Positions 9,516 to 18,327 of a stretch of DNA of 64,000 bases are shown piece after piece. This stretch comes from Roseiconus lacunae. GTDB lineage: Bacteria; Planctomycetota; Planctomycetia; Pirellulales; Pirellulaceae. The notes under the pieces are model-generated. The model saw only the letters and a list, made by a program, of their open reading frames with translations, searched no databases and was not told the DNA's origin. Each line of letters starts with the position of its first letter. Within the stretch, counting starts at the first letter, position 1. Where the stretch lies: the NCBI RefSeq assembly GCF_008312935.1, contig NZ_VSZO01000008.1, positions 62,001 through 126,000 of the forward strand. Reading direction: 5' to 3'. The position numbers and the translations under genes are program-made.

Positions 9516-9787
9516 AGCTGATCGAGACGGATCACTAGCTGAATCAAGCTGGAAACAAGAACACCGCCTGGCCTACGTCCCCTCCTCCCCCTTCATCGCT
9601 CCTCCCCCTTTCTCCCTGCGCCCTCGTTCGCTAGTGACAAAAAATTGTGTGGGCAGAAATGAGTTTTCACTGTGATGGTGATCGAGCATTGATTCCGATC
9701 CCGATCCCCGTGAATTCTGCGATTCGAAGTCATTTCTGCGGAGATCGACAGGGCTGTTTCCAGTCCTTCGGCGGCGGTCGGGCGTCA

Positions 9788-9846
9788 GTTTCTTGTGAAA
9801 CCGATCTTGTTTCACTAATCGTTATTCGCTTAGTTTCCCGCGAAAC
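9788..9846. promoter_or_regulatory. Cluster of parS-like ParB-binding sites
   Basis: Two near-palindromes match the conserved chromosomal parS core GTTTCACGTGAAAC at 12 of 14 positions: GTTTCTTGTGAAAC (9788-9801) and GTTTCCCGCGAAAC (9833-9846). Both keep the GTTTC/GAAAC arms exactly. A half-site GTTTCAC lies between them at 9809-9815. The cluster ends 58 bp before the parA start, the expected place for a centromere-like and autoregulatory site. Confidence 0.72.
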
Positions 9847-9904
9847 GTGAACAGCGAACCCGACGTCCGGGATCGTCACAACCTGTCATTGTGGAGACTG
9901 ATTC

Positions 9905-10651
9905 GTGGGCCGGATCTTGTGCGTCGTCAATCAGAAAGGCGGTGTGGGCAAGACCACTACGGCGGTCAACCTTGCGTCGGCGCTGGCGATGGCGAACCAA
10001 TCTTGCCTGTTGCTGGACATGGACCCTCAATGTAATGCGACCGGATCACTCGGTTGCGAACCGACGACCGGGCATGCCCTCGTCAGTGACGCATCGATTG
10101 ACGGGGCGATCGTCGAAACCAAACAAACACAGCTCAGACTATTGCCGGGCAGTCGCACGTTCCAAGACGTCGACTTGCTGGCGACCGCAGACGACCAACA
10201 AGCAGATCGAGTCCGCAAACATCTCGACAGTGTCATCGACCATTATGATTTTGTCCTGATCGATTGTCCGCCCAGTGTTGGCGAACTGACTCAATCGGCC
10301 TTGGTTGCCAGTACCGAAGTGTTGATCCCGATCCAATGCGAGTACTTCGCGATGGAAGGACTGACACAGCTTATCAAAACAATTAAACGGGTCATTGTCG
10401 CCACCGATGGCAGACTGACCTTTGGTGGGATCCTACTGACGATGTATGATCCCAGCCTCGAACTAACTCGCGAAGTGGACCAGGAAGTCCGCGAGTTTTT
10501 CGGTGACATCGTGTTCGAATCCGTCGTGCCCCGGGACGTTTCCCTCAGCGAAGCCCCCAGCCACGGTAAGAGTGTTTTTCAATATGCACCACGCTCCCGA
10601 GGTGCATACGCCTATACGCAGTTGTGCATGGAGGTGCTGCAGCGTGACTAG
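9905..10651 (+). CDS. parA: ParA/Soj-family chromosome-partitioning ATPase
   Basis: 248 residues from a GTG. The deviant Walker A motif KGGVGKTT is at residues 11-18 with the signature lysine, followed by LLDMDPQCNATGSLG (A' box) and FVLIDCPPSVGELT (Walker B). ParA binds DNA non-specifically when ATP-bound and, with ParB, moves replication-origin regions apart. It has no N-terminal helix-turn-helix, so it is the short chromosomal (Soj) type rather than the plasmid P1 type. The next gene, parB, overlaps it by 8 nt, and parS-like sites precede it. Confidence 0.95.
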   Translation: MGRILCVVNQKGGVGKTTTAVNLASALAMANQSCLLLDMDPQCNATGSLGCEPTTGHALVSDASIDGAIVETKQTQLRLLPGSRTFQDVDLLATADDQQADRVRKHLDSVIDHYDFVLIDCPPSVGELTQSALVASTEVLIPIQCEYFAMEGLTQLIKTIKRVIVATDGRLTFGGILLTMYDPSLELTREVDQEVREFFGDIVFESVVPRDVSLSEAPSHGKSVFQYAPRSRGAYAYTQLCMEVLQRD

Positions 10652-11615
10652 TTCATCAGCCGGAACAAAGGATCGTCGTTTAGGAAAAGGCCTGGCCGCA
10701 TTGTTGGGCAGCCCTCTCGATGACGAAGGTAATCCGCTTCCCGAAACCAATGCCGAAGGCGGCCAAGCATCCGGTGTGAAACCACTGATGTTGTCCGTCG
10801 ATGAGATCGAGGCGAATCCGTTTCAACCACGGCGTGAATTCAACGCGGATGAAATCGCTTCGCTAGCCGAAAGCATCCGCAGCCATCAACAGCTACAACC
10901 GATTCTTGTTCGAATCGTCGATGGCAAATACCAACTGATCAGCGGCGAACGTCGACTACGCGCGACCGTCCACGCGGGATTGAAAGAAATTCGCGCCGAA
11001 GTCCGCGAGGCCGACGACCGCTTGGTCGCCGAATTGGCGATCATCGAAAACTTGCAACGCAAGGACCTCAATCCAATCGAAAAGGCGATGTCCTTCAAGC
11101 GATACATTGACGAACATCGCTGCAAACAAGACGACCTGGCACGTCGATTGAGTATCGATCGCAGCACGATCGCTAACCTGATGCGACTACTGGAGCTACC
11201 CGAGTCGGTGTTGACGCTGTTGCAAGACGGTAAAATCACCGCCGGACATGCGCGGGCACTGTTACCGATCGGTGACGACCAAGTCCAACTAACGACCGCC
11301 CAAAAGATCATGGCCGAACGGATCAGCGTTCGTGCGACCGAAACACTGGTCGCCGAAATGCTCCGCGAAGAAGAGGACCGTGAGACGGGTCGGAAGGTTG
11401 TCAACGCGACGCGACAAAAACGGGCCACGCTTTCGCCGCACCTCGAAGCAATGCAGCAAGAATTTCGCATGGTGTTTGGCACCAAAGTCGAGATCAAAAG
11501 CAGCGCCCGTGGCAAAGGCAAGATCACGCTTCACTTCAACGACAACGACGAATTCGAACGCTTGCGAATGATGTTGACCAACGAATCACGGCCAAGCTTA
11601 CGCGTCGCCGGCTAA
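10644..11615 (+). CDS. parB: ParB/Spo0J-family partition protein
   Basis: 323 residues from the GTG at 10644, which overlaps the parA stop by 8 nt and has GGAGG 9 nt upstream; the frame also extends to 10503, but those residues are the shadow of parA. The start RRLGKGLAALLG is the ParA-interacting N terminus of the family. The CTPase/ParB domain has NPFQPRREF, QPILVR and the SGERRLRA motif. A central helix-turn-helix region follows (EKAMSFKRYIDEH, then SIDRSTIANLMRLL), and then a dimerisation C terminus. ParB loads at parS and spreads as a CTP-dependent clamp. A strong terminator closes the operon. Confidence 0.95.
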   Translation: MTSSSAGTKDRRLGKGLAALLGSPLDDEGNPLPETNAEGGQASGVKPLMLSVDEIEANPFQPRREFNADEIASLAESIRSHQQLQPILVRIVDGKYQLISGERRLRATVHAGLKEIRAEVREADDRLVAELAIIENLQRKDLNPIEKAMSFKRYIDEHRCKQDDLARRLSIDRSTIANLMRLLELPESVLTLLQDGKITAGHARALLPIGDDQVQLTTAQKIMAERISVRATETLVAEMLREEEDRETGRKVVNATRQKRATLSPHLEAMQQEFRMVFGTKVEIKSSARGKGKITLHFNDNDEFERLRMMLTNESRPSLRVAG

Positions 11616-11642
11616 TGCCGACCGCCCCAATGAACCACCTTC

Positions 11643-11676
11643 ATCGCCCAGCCTCACCGCTGGGCGATTTTTTTTT
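11643..11676 (+). terminator. Rho-independent terminator of parAB
   Basis: ATCGCCCAGC (11643-11652) pairs with GCTGGGCGAT (11659-11668) around a 6-nt loop, then eight or nine T residues. Confidence 0.92.
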
Positions 11677-11762
11677 GGGGGAGGGAAAGGAAGCCGCGGG
11701 CAAGAAGATCAGATCGGTCAGTCACCGAAATTCAGCGACCTCGCCGGACTGGATTCGTGCCC

Positions 11763-11768
11763 TATAAT
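11763..11768 (+). promoter_or_regulatory. Possible -10 element for the nfeD operon
   Basis: A perfect TATAAT lies 40 bp before the GTG at 11808. No convincing -35 box is seen 16-18 bp upstream. If real, transcription would start near 11775, which excludes the alternative GTG start at 11757. Confidence 0.4.
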
Positions 11769-11807
11769 GAACCAGTCTCAAACTCTTTCGCTTGCGGAGC
11801 GGGTGTC

Positions 11808-13940
11808 GTGGTTCGAACGGCGCGATTTCTAACGATTTTCATTGCCTGCTGGCTTGCCGTCGCCGGGCATCAACCCTGCGCCGCCCAAGATGCCGAACGC
11901 GGCTACTTGGTCGATGTCCCGGTGCCGCTGGACAGTCAAGCAACGGTGAAGCTGATCGGAACTCTGGAACGTCTTGTCGAATCAGCACCCACCGATGGCC
12001 GCTTGGATGTCGTTTTGCAATACAGTGACGATCGCTCCGGTGGTGAGGCGACGTCGTTCGAAGACGCCTTAAAACTCGCCCGTGCGATGACTGGCAATCG
12101 TCTTCGATCACTCCGTTTGGTGTCCTGGGTCGAGGGCAACGTCACCGGGCATTCAATCCTTCCGATCCTCGCATCGGATTCGGTTCTCGCGTCGCCTTCA
12201 GGATCGCTGCGTGATGCTTCGAGCGGTGAAGCGGACTTCGACGAAACGATACGCCTGACCTACCTGTCGGTCGCCGCCAAACGTGGTGTCTTTCCTGCAG
12301 CCGTCGTCGAAGCGTTGGTTGACCCGGAAATCGAACTCTCCCGCGTCAACACCGTCGATGGCAAAACAACGTTTGCCGCGGGAAAGGATCTTGTGAAACT
12401 TCGTGAAACCGATCGAGTGTTGAGCGAGGAAACGTGGAGCGCCCCGGGTGCCCCAACTGTCTTGTCCGCCGATCAATTGCGTTCGTCAAGAATTTTGGCC
12501 GGGCTAACCAGCGACCAACGAGAGGTCGCCGACGTACTGGACTTGGCTGAGCTGATCGGAGTTGGCGAACAATCCGATGGCGGAGCTTTAAAAGGCGTCC
12601 ACTTGGAAATCGCCGGATCGATCTCACGGAATCGCGTACGGCGCTGGCAGAGCAACCTGAATGCTTCGCTTGAAAACGACGTCAACACTTGGTTGGTATC
12701 GATCAATTCGGTCGGAGGTGACATGGACCAGAGTGCGATCCTGGCAAGTCTGATTGGAATGCCAGAACCGCCACTTCGAAACGCTCCCGGCTTTCTTTCC
12801 GGCGAATCTCGCGCCGACAGCGCGTTGATTGCCGTCGCTTGCAAGCCGTTGTATATCAAACCGGACGCCACGCTTGGCGGGGCGGGAACGGACGTCATCA
12901 CAATCACCGACATTGACAATCATCGTGAACTGATCGATCAGATCGCTCGCACAACCAAGCGGCCGGCTGGTTTGATCCGAGGATTATTGTGCCCGGAGCT
13001 CGACGTCTTTCCGTTCACCAATAAAAAGACCGGGCAGGTTAAGTACTGTTCGGAAGAGGAATTGACTGCCGGCGCAGAAGACCCGCAACTCGAACGCGAT
13101 CGATGGGAGCGAGGCGAGCGTCTCGATTTCGCCGATGGCATTGATGCCGACCGAGCGATCGAACTTGGGCTGGCCGAAGCGAAAAGCGAATCACTCGAAG
13201 ATGCCGCCGCCCGCGCGGGGTTTAGCTCGATCCCTGACCCGGTTTCCGATCGTGGCATCATTCGCATTGTCGAACGACTGGGGCGCAGCAAAGGCCTGAT
13301 GATGATCCTGATGATGGTCGGATTCATCGCCCTGAGTGCGGAGATGAACGCCCCCGGGATCGGTGTGCCAGGTTTTTTGGCGATGGTCTGCTTCGGCCTG
13401 TTCTTTTGGATGAATTACTTAGCCGGTACCGCCGAATGGCTGGAACTGGTTTTGTTGTTGATGGGGCTCGCCTGCATCGCAATGGAAGTCTTCGTCATCC
13501 CAGGATTTGGAATCTTCGGAATCGGTGGAATGATCATGACCGTGGCCTCGATCGTATTGATGAGCCAAACCTTTGTGTTGCCGAAGAATTCGTATCAGCT
13601 GGCGGTCCTGACCCGTGGGTTGTGGGCGGCAATCGTGAGTTTGCTAGGCATGGTCGGTGGCTTTGTTTTGATGCGGCAATTGTTCCCACACGTGCCGCTA
13701 TTCCGACACCTGATGATGGAGACGCCCGATTCGGCGGCCATGGACCAAGCCGAAAAACTGGCGGACTATGGTTGGCTTCTCGGCCAGCAAGGAACCACGA
13801 CGACGCCACTGCGTCCGAGCGGAAAAGCGCTGTTCGGTGATCAGATCGTTCAGGTCGTCAGTGAAGGATCGATGGTCGACCCAGGCAGCACGGTGACGGT
13901 CATCGATGTCCAAGGCACGCGTGTGATCGTTGAGGGGTGA
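11808..13940 (+). CDS. nfeD: NfeD family membrane protein with ClpP-like protease domain
   Basis: 710 residues from the GTG at 11808, which has GGAG 8 nt upstream (a GTG at 11757 would add 17 residues). Order: N-terminal hydrophobic/signal segment, two ClpP-class (SppA-like) domains, then a bundle of four or five membrane segments starting at GLMMILMMVGFIALSAEMNA, and a C-terminal OB-fold NfeD domain ending in VIDVQGTRVIVEG. NfeD proteins pair with flotillin/stomatin-type proteins in membrane microdomains, and long forms can act as membrane serine proteases. Duplication of the protease-like domain is suggested by length only; I could not place a Ser/Lys dyad with confidence. Followed directly by a short nfeD and then floA. 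Confidence 0.85.
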   Translation: MVRTARFLTIFIACWLAVAGHQPCAAQDAERGYLVDVPVPLDSQATVKLIGTLERLVESAPTDGRLDVVLQYSDDRSGGEATSFEDALKLARAMTGNRLRSLRLVSWVEGNVTGHSILPILASDSVLASPSGSLRDASSGEADFDETIRLTYLSVAAKRGVFPAAVVEALVDPEIELSRVNTVDGKTTFAAGKDLVKLRETDRVLSEETWSAPGAPTVLSADQLRSSRILAGLTSDQREVADVLDLAELIGVGEQSDGGALKGVHLEIAGSISRNRVRRWQSNLNASLENDVNTWLVSINSVGGDMDQSAILASLIGMPEPPLRNAPGFLSGESRADSALIAVACKPLYIKPDATLGGAGTDVITITDIDNHRELIDQIARTTKRPAGLIRGLLCPELDVFPFTNKKTGQVKYCSEEELTAGAEDPQLERDRWERGERLDFADGIDADRAIELGLAEAKSESLEDAAARAGFSSIPDPVSDRGIIRIVERLGRSKGLMMILMMVGFIALSAEMNAPGIGVPGFLAMVCFGLFFWMNYLAGTAEWLELVLLLMGLACIAMEVFVIPGFGIFGIGGMIMTVASIVLMSQTFVLPKNSYQLAVLTRGLWAAIVSLLGMVGGFVLMRQLFPHVPLFRHLMMETPDSAAMDQAEKLADYGWLLGQQGTTTTPLRPSGKALFGDQIVQVVSEGSMVDPGSTVTVIDVQGTRVIVEG

Positions 13941-13943
13941 TGC

Positions 13944-14579
13944 GTGCAGTTGTTGTATGCGGTTGGCCTGCTGGGCCTCTATTTGGTGCTACTGATCGGC
14001 GAATTTTTTTTGCCGACCGGCGGAACGCTGGGGATCGCTGCGGCGGTCACGGCGATCGCGGCAGTCGTCGTTGGTTTTACCGTGGGACCGATCACTGGAA
14101 TGATGATCACGGCAACGATCCTACTCAGCACCCCGGCGATTCTTTATGCCGCCGTTCGCCTTTGGCCCAAGACGCCGATCGGGCGGTTGATCCTTAACCG
14201 CACGCCAGGCCAAATTGACGCACCCGTCGAAAGTCGCATCCGGGGCGGCGAGCGACGCAAAGACTTGGTCGGCAAGATCGGCACCGCACGAACGAATTTA
14301 CTTCCCGGTGGACAAATCGAACTGCAAGGTCAACGCCTCGATGCCGTTTCCGAAGGCGCCCCGATTGACGCCGGAACTCGTGTGATCGTCATCAGCGCAG
14401 TTGCCGGGAAACTTCGTGTTCGTCCAGCATCGGAAACCGATCAAACGAGTCCGGCGGAAACGCCGGCGGATACTCAGCCAGAAGTCTCGCCGGATATTCA
14501 GGAAACTCTCGACGCATTTGATCTACATGACTTTATCGATGACACCGAAGCCGAATCGGAACGTGAACAGCGACCGTGA
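13944..14579 (+). CDS. Short NfeD-family membrane protein
   Basis: 211 residues from a GTG 3 nt after the stop of the long nfeD. Two or three hydrophobic segments cover residues 1-72, then an OB-fold domain (about 88-150: LVGKIGTARTNLLPGGQIEL through VIVISAVAGKLRV). The last 50 residues are acidic, with DAFDLHDFIDDTE. This is the short NfeD1b-like type that partners flotillin-like proteins. Its position between long nfeD and floA strongly suggests a shared membrane-organising role. Confidence 0.85.
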   Translation: MQLLYAVGLLGLYLVLLIGEFFLPTGGTLGIAAAVTAIAAVVVGFTVGPITGMMITATILLSTPAILYAAVRLWPKTPIGRLILNRTPGQIDAPVESRIRGGERRKDLVGKIGTARTNLLPGGQIELQGQRLDAVSEGAPIDAGTRVIVISAVAGKLRVRPASETDQTSPAETPADTQPEVSPDIQETLDAFDLHDFIDDTEAESEREQRP

Positions 14580-14721
14580 CAATCCGATCGCCACACCCCG
14601 CGACAGGCCTTGCTCCGGTACAATAATGGAACGCCATTGACACGTGCTGACGACGTCTCGCTTGCGGTTTGATGAATATCACTCGAAACGTATCGGGGTA
14701 ACGTGTGTGGCTGAAAACCGA

Positions 14722-14825
14722 GTGCTTCGTCAACCTTTGAAATTTGGATTGGCCGCATGGCGTTAGCGATGGGTTCGGTGCAATTACCGGGGGCAACGCC
14801 CGTTGGCTGATGAGCCGAAACCAAA
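14722..14825. repeat. Intergenic inverted repeat, about 100 bp
   Basis: Same element as at 9411, including the leading GTGCTTCGTCAACC. The halves GCCGCATGGCGTTAGC and GCAACGCCCGTTGGCTGATG can pair. It lies in the 453-bp gap between nfeD and floA, which otherwise holds no gene. A direct repeat GTTGACAGTG occurs at 14938 and 14953; the second copy could be a -35 box, but no clear -10 follows. Confidence 0.75.
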
Positions 14826-15032
14826 CATGTAATCTAGGCAGAGCACCCGTTGGAGTTTTTGAATCAAATTGTGAGCCAACCGCGAGTCCCATTTTGGCTG
14901 GGCCATGCCCGACACATGTTTGACTAACAGCAACCTGGTTGACAGTGACCTCGTTGACAGTGGCTCGCCAAGCCGGGAAATTGGTTCTATTCCGGTCAGA
15001 ATCTCGATCAATAACGACAGGACGTACCCATC

Positions 15033-16145
15033 ATGGATTTAGGGTCCAGCATTTCGACACTTACCTCCTTCGGCGCCGACCTAAGATTGTTGGGGCTCGA
15101 CGCCGGTGAAATCAGTGGGCTCGCCTTGATCTTAGCCTTGCTGGTCATCGGGTTCATTTTGGTTTTAGTGCTGGTCTTTGCCAACTATTTTGGTCTTTGG
15201 ATCCAGTCGTTTCTGACCGGCGCCGGGGTTGGTATCGGTGACCTGATCGGGATGACATTTCGAAAGGTCAACGCGCGTTCGATCGTACGCAGTCGAATCA
15301 TGGCGGTCCAAGCTGGCTTGGACGATCCCGCGATGACCGGCGATGCCCTCGAAGCACACTACCTCGCCGGCGGCAACGTGCAGCAAGTCGTTCGTGCGGT
15401 GATCGCTGCGAAGAAGGCTAAGACGATTTCGCTGACGTTTCGTGAGGCGGCGGCGATCGATTTGGCCGGACGAGATGTGTTGGAGTCTGTTAAGACAAGC
15501 GTCTACCCCAAGGTGATCGATTGCCCGCCACGTGGAGCCGTCAAACCATCGCTCGATGCGGTCGCCAAAGACGGCATCCAACTCAAAGTTCGCGCCCGCG
15601 TGACGGTGCGTGCCAACTTGCAGCAATTGATCGGCGGTGCAACCGAAGAAACCATCATCGCGCGTGTCGGCGAAGGCATCGTCAGCGCGATCGGTAGCGC
15701 CAAAAATCATGCGGCGGTTCTAGAAAATCCCGACGTGATCAGTAAGGCTGTACTCGCGAAACGACTGGATTCACAAACCGCCTTTGAAATCGTTTCGATC
15801 GATATCGCAGACATCGATGTCGGTGCAAACATCGGTGCCCGGTTGATGGCCGACCAAGCCGAAGCAGACACGCAAGTCGCCCGTGCCCGCGCCGAGGGCA
15901 AACGTGCGTCGGCGGTCGCGGAAGAAAAAGAGATGGAAGCGAAAATCGAAGAGAGCCGAGCTCAACTGGTGATGGCCCAAGCGGCGGTGCCCGAGGCAAT
16001 GAGTGAAGCGTTTCGCACCGGCAAGCTACATATCCTTGACTACTACAAATTGCAAAACGTTAATGCCGACACGGAGATGCGAAAGGCGATTGCAACCACC
16101 GGACAGAAGCGACAAAACGACTCCTCAATTAAACGAGGCAATTAG
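15033..16145 (+). CDS. floA: Flotillin-like protein FloA
   Basis: 370 residues. A membrane segment covers about residues 28-58, followed by the SPFH/flotillin domain with [32 protein letters not shown] and [11 protein letters not shown] coiled-coil follows ([20 protein letters not shown], then [20 protein letters not shown]) and a short hydrophilic tail. FloA oligomerises on the inner face of the membrane and organises functional microdomains; in Bacillus it is encoded with NfeD homologues, as here. It is slightly longer than the usual ~330 residues because of N- and C-terminal extensions. Two nfeD genes lie upstream, although a 453-bp repeat-containing gap leaves room for a separate promoter. 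Confidence 0.95.
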   Translation: MDLGSSISTLTSFGADLRLLGLDAGEISGLALILALLVIGFILVLVLVFANYFGLWIQSFLTGAGVGIGDLIGMTFRKVNARSIVRSRIMAVQAGLDDPAMTGDALEAHYLAGGNVQQVVRAVIAAKKAKTISLTFREAAAIDLAGRDVLESVKTSVYPKVIDCPPRGAVKPSLDAVAKDGIQLKVRARVTVRANLQQLIGGATEETIIARVGEGIVSAIGSAKNHAAVLENPDVISKAVLAKRLDSQTAFEIVSIDIADIDVGANIGARLMADQAEADTQVARARAEGKRASAVAEEKEMEAKIEESRAQLVMAQAAVPEAMSEAFRTGKLHILDYYKLQNVNADTEMRKAIATTGQKRQNDSSIKRGN

Positions 16146-16250
16146 TCACCCCTCGCATCGCAAACGTTGGTGTTTGCTTCAGTTTAAAACCTGATTCCGA
16201 TCTTTAAAGCATTAAGGCCAATAAACACCCGCTCGATTTCTGCGGATTTA

Positions 16251-16350
16251 GCGCTTCGTCAACCGTTGAAATACGTATTTTCCGACTGTCGTTAGCCGGG
16301 GTTTCGATGCAATCACCGGGGCTAAAGCCCGCCGGCAGAAACACGCACCC
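16251..16350. repeat. Intergenic inverted repeat, about 100 bp
   Basis: A diverged copy of the element at 9411: GCGCTTCGTCAACC, then CGTTAGCCGGGGTTTCG, then ACCGGGGCTAAAGCCCGCCG. It fills part of the 305-bp gap after floA; the remainder shows no gene. Confidence 0.7.
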
Positions 16351-16450
16351 AAATTTTCAGTTGGAACAAAGTACCAGCAACTATTTTGCATTCCCCGTTT
16401 GCCGCTCATTTTGATGCGGTTCCCAACGTTCGTTTCAAAGGAATCCCTCA

Positions 16451-16951
16451 ATGGCTGGCGATCTCGAAGACTTTCTCAAACGCGCCGCCGAACGTCGAGC
16501 TGCCAAGCAGCGGCAAGCCGGGACCCGGCCGACGCGTCCCTCTTCCGGTAGCCAGCAATCTGCTTCGCGGGGACAGCGCCAAGCAACGTCTCAGCCGAAA
16601 CGGCAGGCCCCACAATACACCGATTCGCGTCGCGAACGGCAAATTCGCGAGATCGACGACGAGCCAATTTTGCTTGGCGAGCCGGTCGACACCGAAAGCG
16701 CAATCGTCGAACAACAAAAACGAATCGCTGAAACGCGTCGACAAGCGGAGATTACTCGCAAGCGTCTGGCAAACGCCAAACGATCTGTTCCTACCCCAGA
16801 AGTGATCGAACTCGGACCGGAGAATGAATTGTCGGACCAGCCCACCGGCAATGCGATCGAAGATCTTCTGAACAATCTCTCCAAACCTGGTGGTGCTCAG
16901 CAAGCGTTCTTAATGAACGAGATTCTGACTCGTCCGAATTGGGATGATTGA
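16451..16951 (+). CDS. Hypothetical coiled-coil protein
   Basis: 166 residues, not recognised. The N terminus (MAGDLEDFLKRAAERRAAKQ) is a basic amphipathic helix, residues 25-55 are a Gln/Arg/Ser-rich linker, and about 85-115 form a charged coiled coil (VEQQKRIAETRRQAEITRK). The C terminus (GNAIEDLLNNLSKPGGAQQAF to ILTRPNWDD) looks folded. No membrane segment or signal peptide. Gene-like codon use and an ordered C terminus support a real gene; it is convergent with the kinase gene. Confidence 0.7.
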   Translation: MAGDLEDFLKRAAERRAAKQRQAGTRPTRPSSGSQQSASRGQRQATSQPKRQAPQYTDSRRERQIREIDDEPILLGEPVDTESAIVEQQKRIAETRRQAEITRKRLANAKRSVPTPEVIELGPENELSDQPTGNAIEDLLNNLSKPGGAQQAFLMNEILTRPNWDD

Positions 16952-16983
16952 TCGCCGACCGGCACTGAATCGTACCTTCGTAG

Positions 16984-18327
16984 TCATGGTGCTAAGTATT
17001 CGCGAACACTGAACAGTGCCGTTAGCCCGCCGATCAAGATCCCCAGCAACAGTCCGACGAAAAATCCGATCGGGAACGGACGTCGACGACGACGGGCCAT
17101 CGCGGGGTCCACCGGTTGGTCGAGCAGCGGTGGGAGTTGGCTGTCGGACGGCCCTGAAGCAGCACCAGACCCTAGCGACGAAAGTTGAGCATTCTCATCG
17201 CCCCCGTCCTCGCCGGCTTTGGGCGGTCGCGAAGTCTCTGAGGCACCTTCGACGGTGGCCGCACCTTCTTCCGATTCAATCCCAATTGGTGGTGCCGTCC
17301 AAGCCTGGCGTTCGATCGGCCGATCGACTTCAAACGATGTCGTGCACCAGGACTCCAATCGTTCGGCGACCTCGGCCGCCGATGCAATCCGTCGCGCCGG
17401 ATCCTTCTCCATCATGTCGGCGATCGTATCGACAAAGTCTTCCGATAAATCCGGAGCAAATTTGCGCGGATGCCACGGTGTTTGTTCACAGTGACGCTTG
17501 CATTTGCTTTTCGAATCGCCACCGGGGAACGGCACCTTGCCGGTAACGGTGTAGTAGAGCGTGCAGCCAAGCGAGTAGATATCGCTTGCCGGACCGATCG
17601 ACCGCGGGTTTCGAATCTGTTCGGGCGAAAGATAATCGGCGGTACCGACAATTTTTCCGGCGCGGGGATCATCATCCAGTCCCATACTCCAGGTCGCCAA
17701 CCCGATATCTGAAACCTTCGCCCGGCCATCGGGTGTGACCAAGATGTTTCCCGGTTTCACGTCGCGGTGAATCAATCCGATATCGTGAGCGTATTGCAAT
17801 CCGCGAGCCGCTTGAGAAACCACCAGAGCTGCGTGGCTCATACTGAGCGCCCCACCGCGACGAACGAGTTTTCGTAAGTCGGTTCCGGGGATGTATTCGG
17901 TCACCAAGTAATGCACGTTCCCGTCTTGTCCGGCATCGAACGCACGGACGACGTATGGGCAATCTAAACCCGCCTGCAATCGAATTTCTCGGGCAAAGGA
18001 ATCCCGCGATAGTGCCGTCGATTTCTCCAACGGTAAGACCTTCACCGCGCACTCACGCCCCATCACGTTATGCACGGCTTTAAAAACTTGGCCCATCCCC
18101 CCCTGGCCGATCCAGTCAGTGATCAGATAGGGGCCAAGGGTCAGCTTTGTCCGCCCGGCGTGCAATTGCTGGGCCTGGTATTCGGTGATCAGTCCGCTTT
18201 TGACCAAGGTTGCGGCGATGATCGCGTCTTCATCTGACTCAACTTTCTCGATGACCTTCTCGATCTGGGTCTTGGAGATCAAACCACTTTTGATCGCGGA
18301 TTGTTTAAAGAGGCTGTTATCCATCAA
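16984..18327 (-). CDS. Membrane-anchored Ser/Thr protein kinase
   Basis: 447 residues. Residues about 5-60 form a helical extension before the kinase (SGLISKTQIEKVIEKV, then LVKSGLITEYQAQQL). The Hanks-type domain (66-330) has a glycine loop IGQGGMGQV at 73-81, Lys96 in CAVKVL, HRDVKPGN with catalytic Asp189, and SDIGLA at 206-211, where DIG replaces the usual DFG. GTADYLSPEQ marks the activation segment. A disordered linker leads to an Arg cluster and a single membrane segment (about 424-443) near the C terminus. The ATG overlaps the stop of the transporter gene by 4 nt, implying translational coupling and possibly phosphorylation of that transporter. Confidence 0.93.
   Translation of the reverse strand: MMDNSLFKQSAIKSGLISKTQIEKVIEKVESDEDAIIAATLVKSGLITEYQAQQLHAGRTKLTLGPYLITDWIGQGGMGQVFKAVHNVMGRECAVKVLPLEKSTALSRDSFAREIRLQAGLDCPYVVRAFDAGQDGNVHYLVTEYIPGTDLRKLVRRGGALSMSHAALVVSQAARGLQYAHDIGLIHRDVKPGNILVTPDGRAKVSDIGLATWSMGLDDDPRAGKIVGTADYLSPEQIRNPRSIGPASDIYSLGCTLYYTVTGKVPFPGGDSKSKCKRHCEQTPWHPRKFAPDLSEDFVDTIADMMEKDPARRIASAAEVAERLESWCTTSFEVDRPIERQAWTAPPIGIESEEGAATVEGASETSRPPKAGEDGGDENAQLSSLGSGAASGPSDSQLPPLLDQPVDPAMARRRRRPFPIGFFVGLLLGILIGGLTALFSVREYLAP

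Noticed and set aside
9516-9904. Replication origin next to parAB
   Set aside because: No cluster of DnaA boxes or AT-rich unwinding region, and no dnaA or dnaN nearby.
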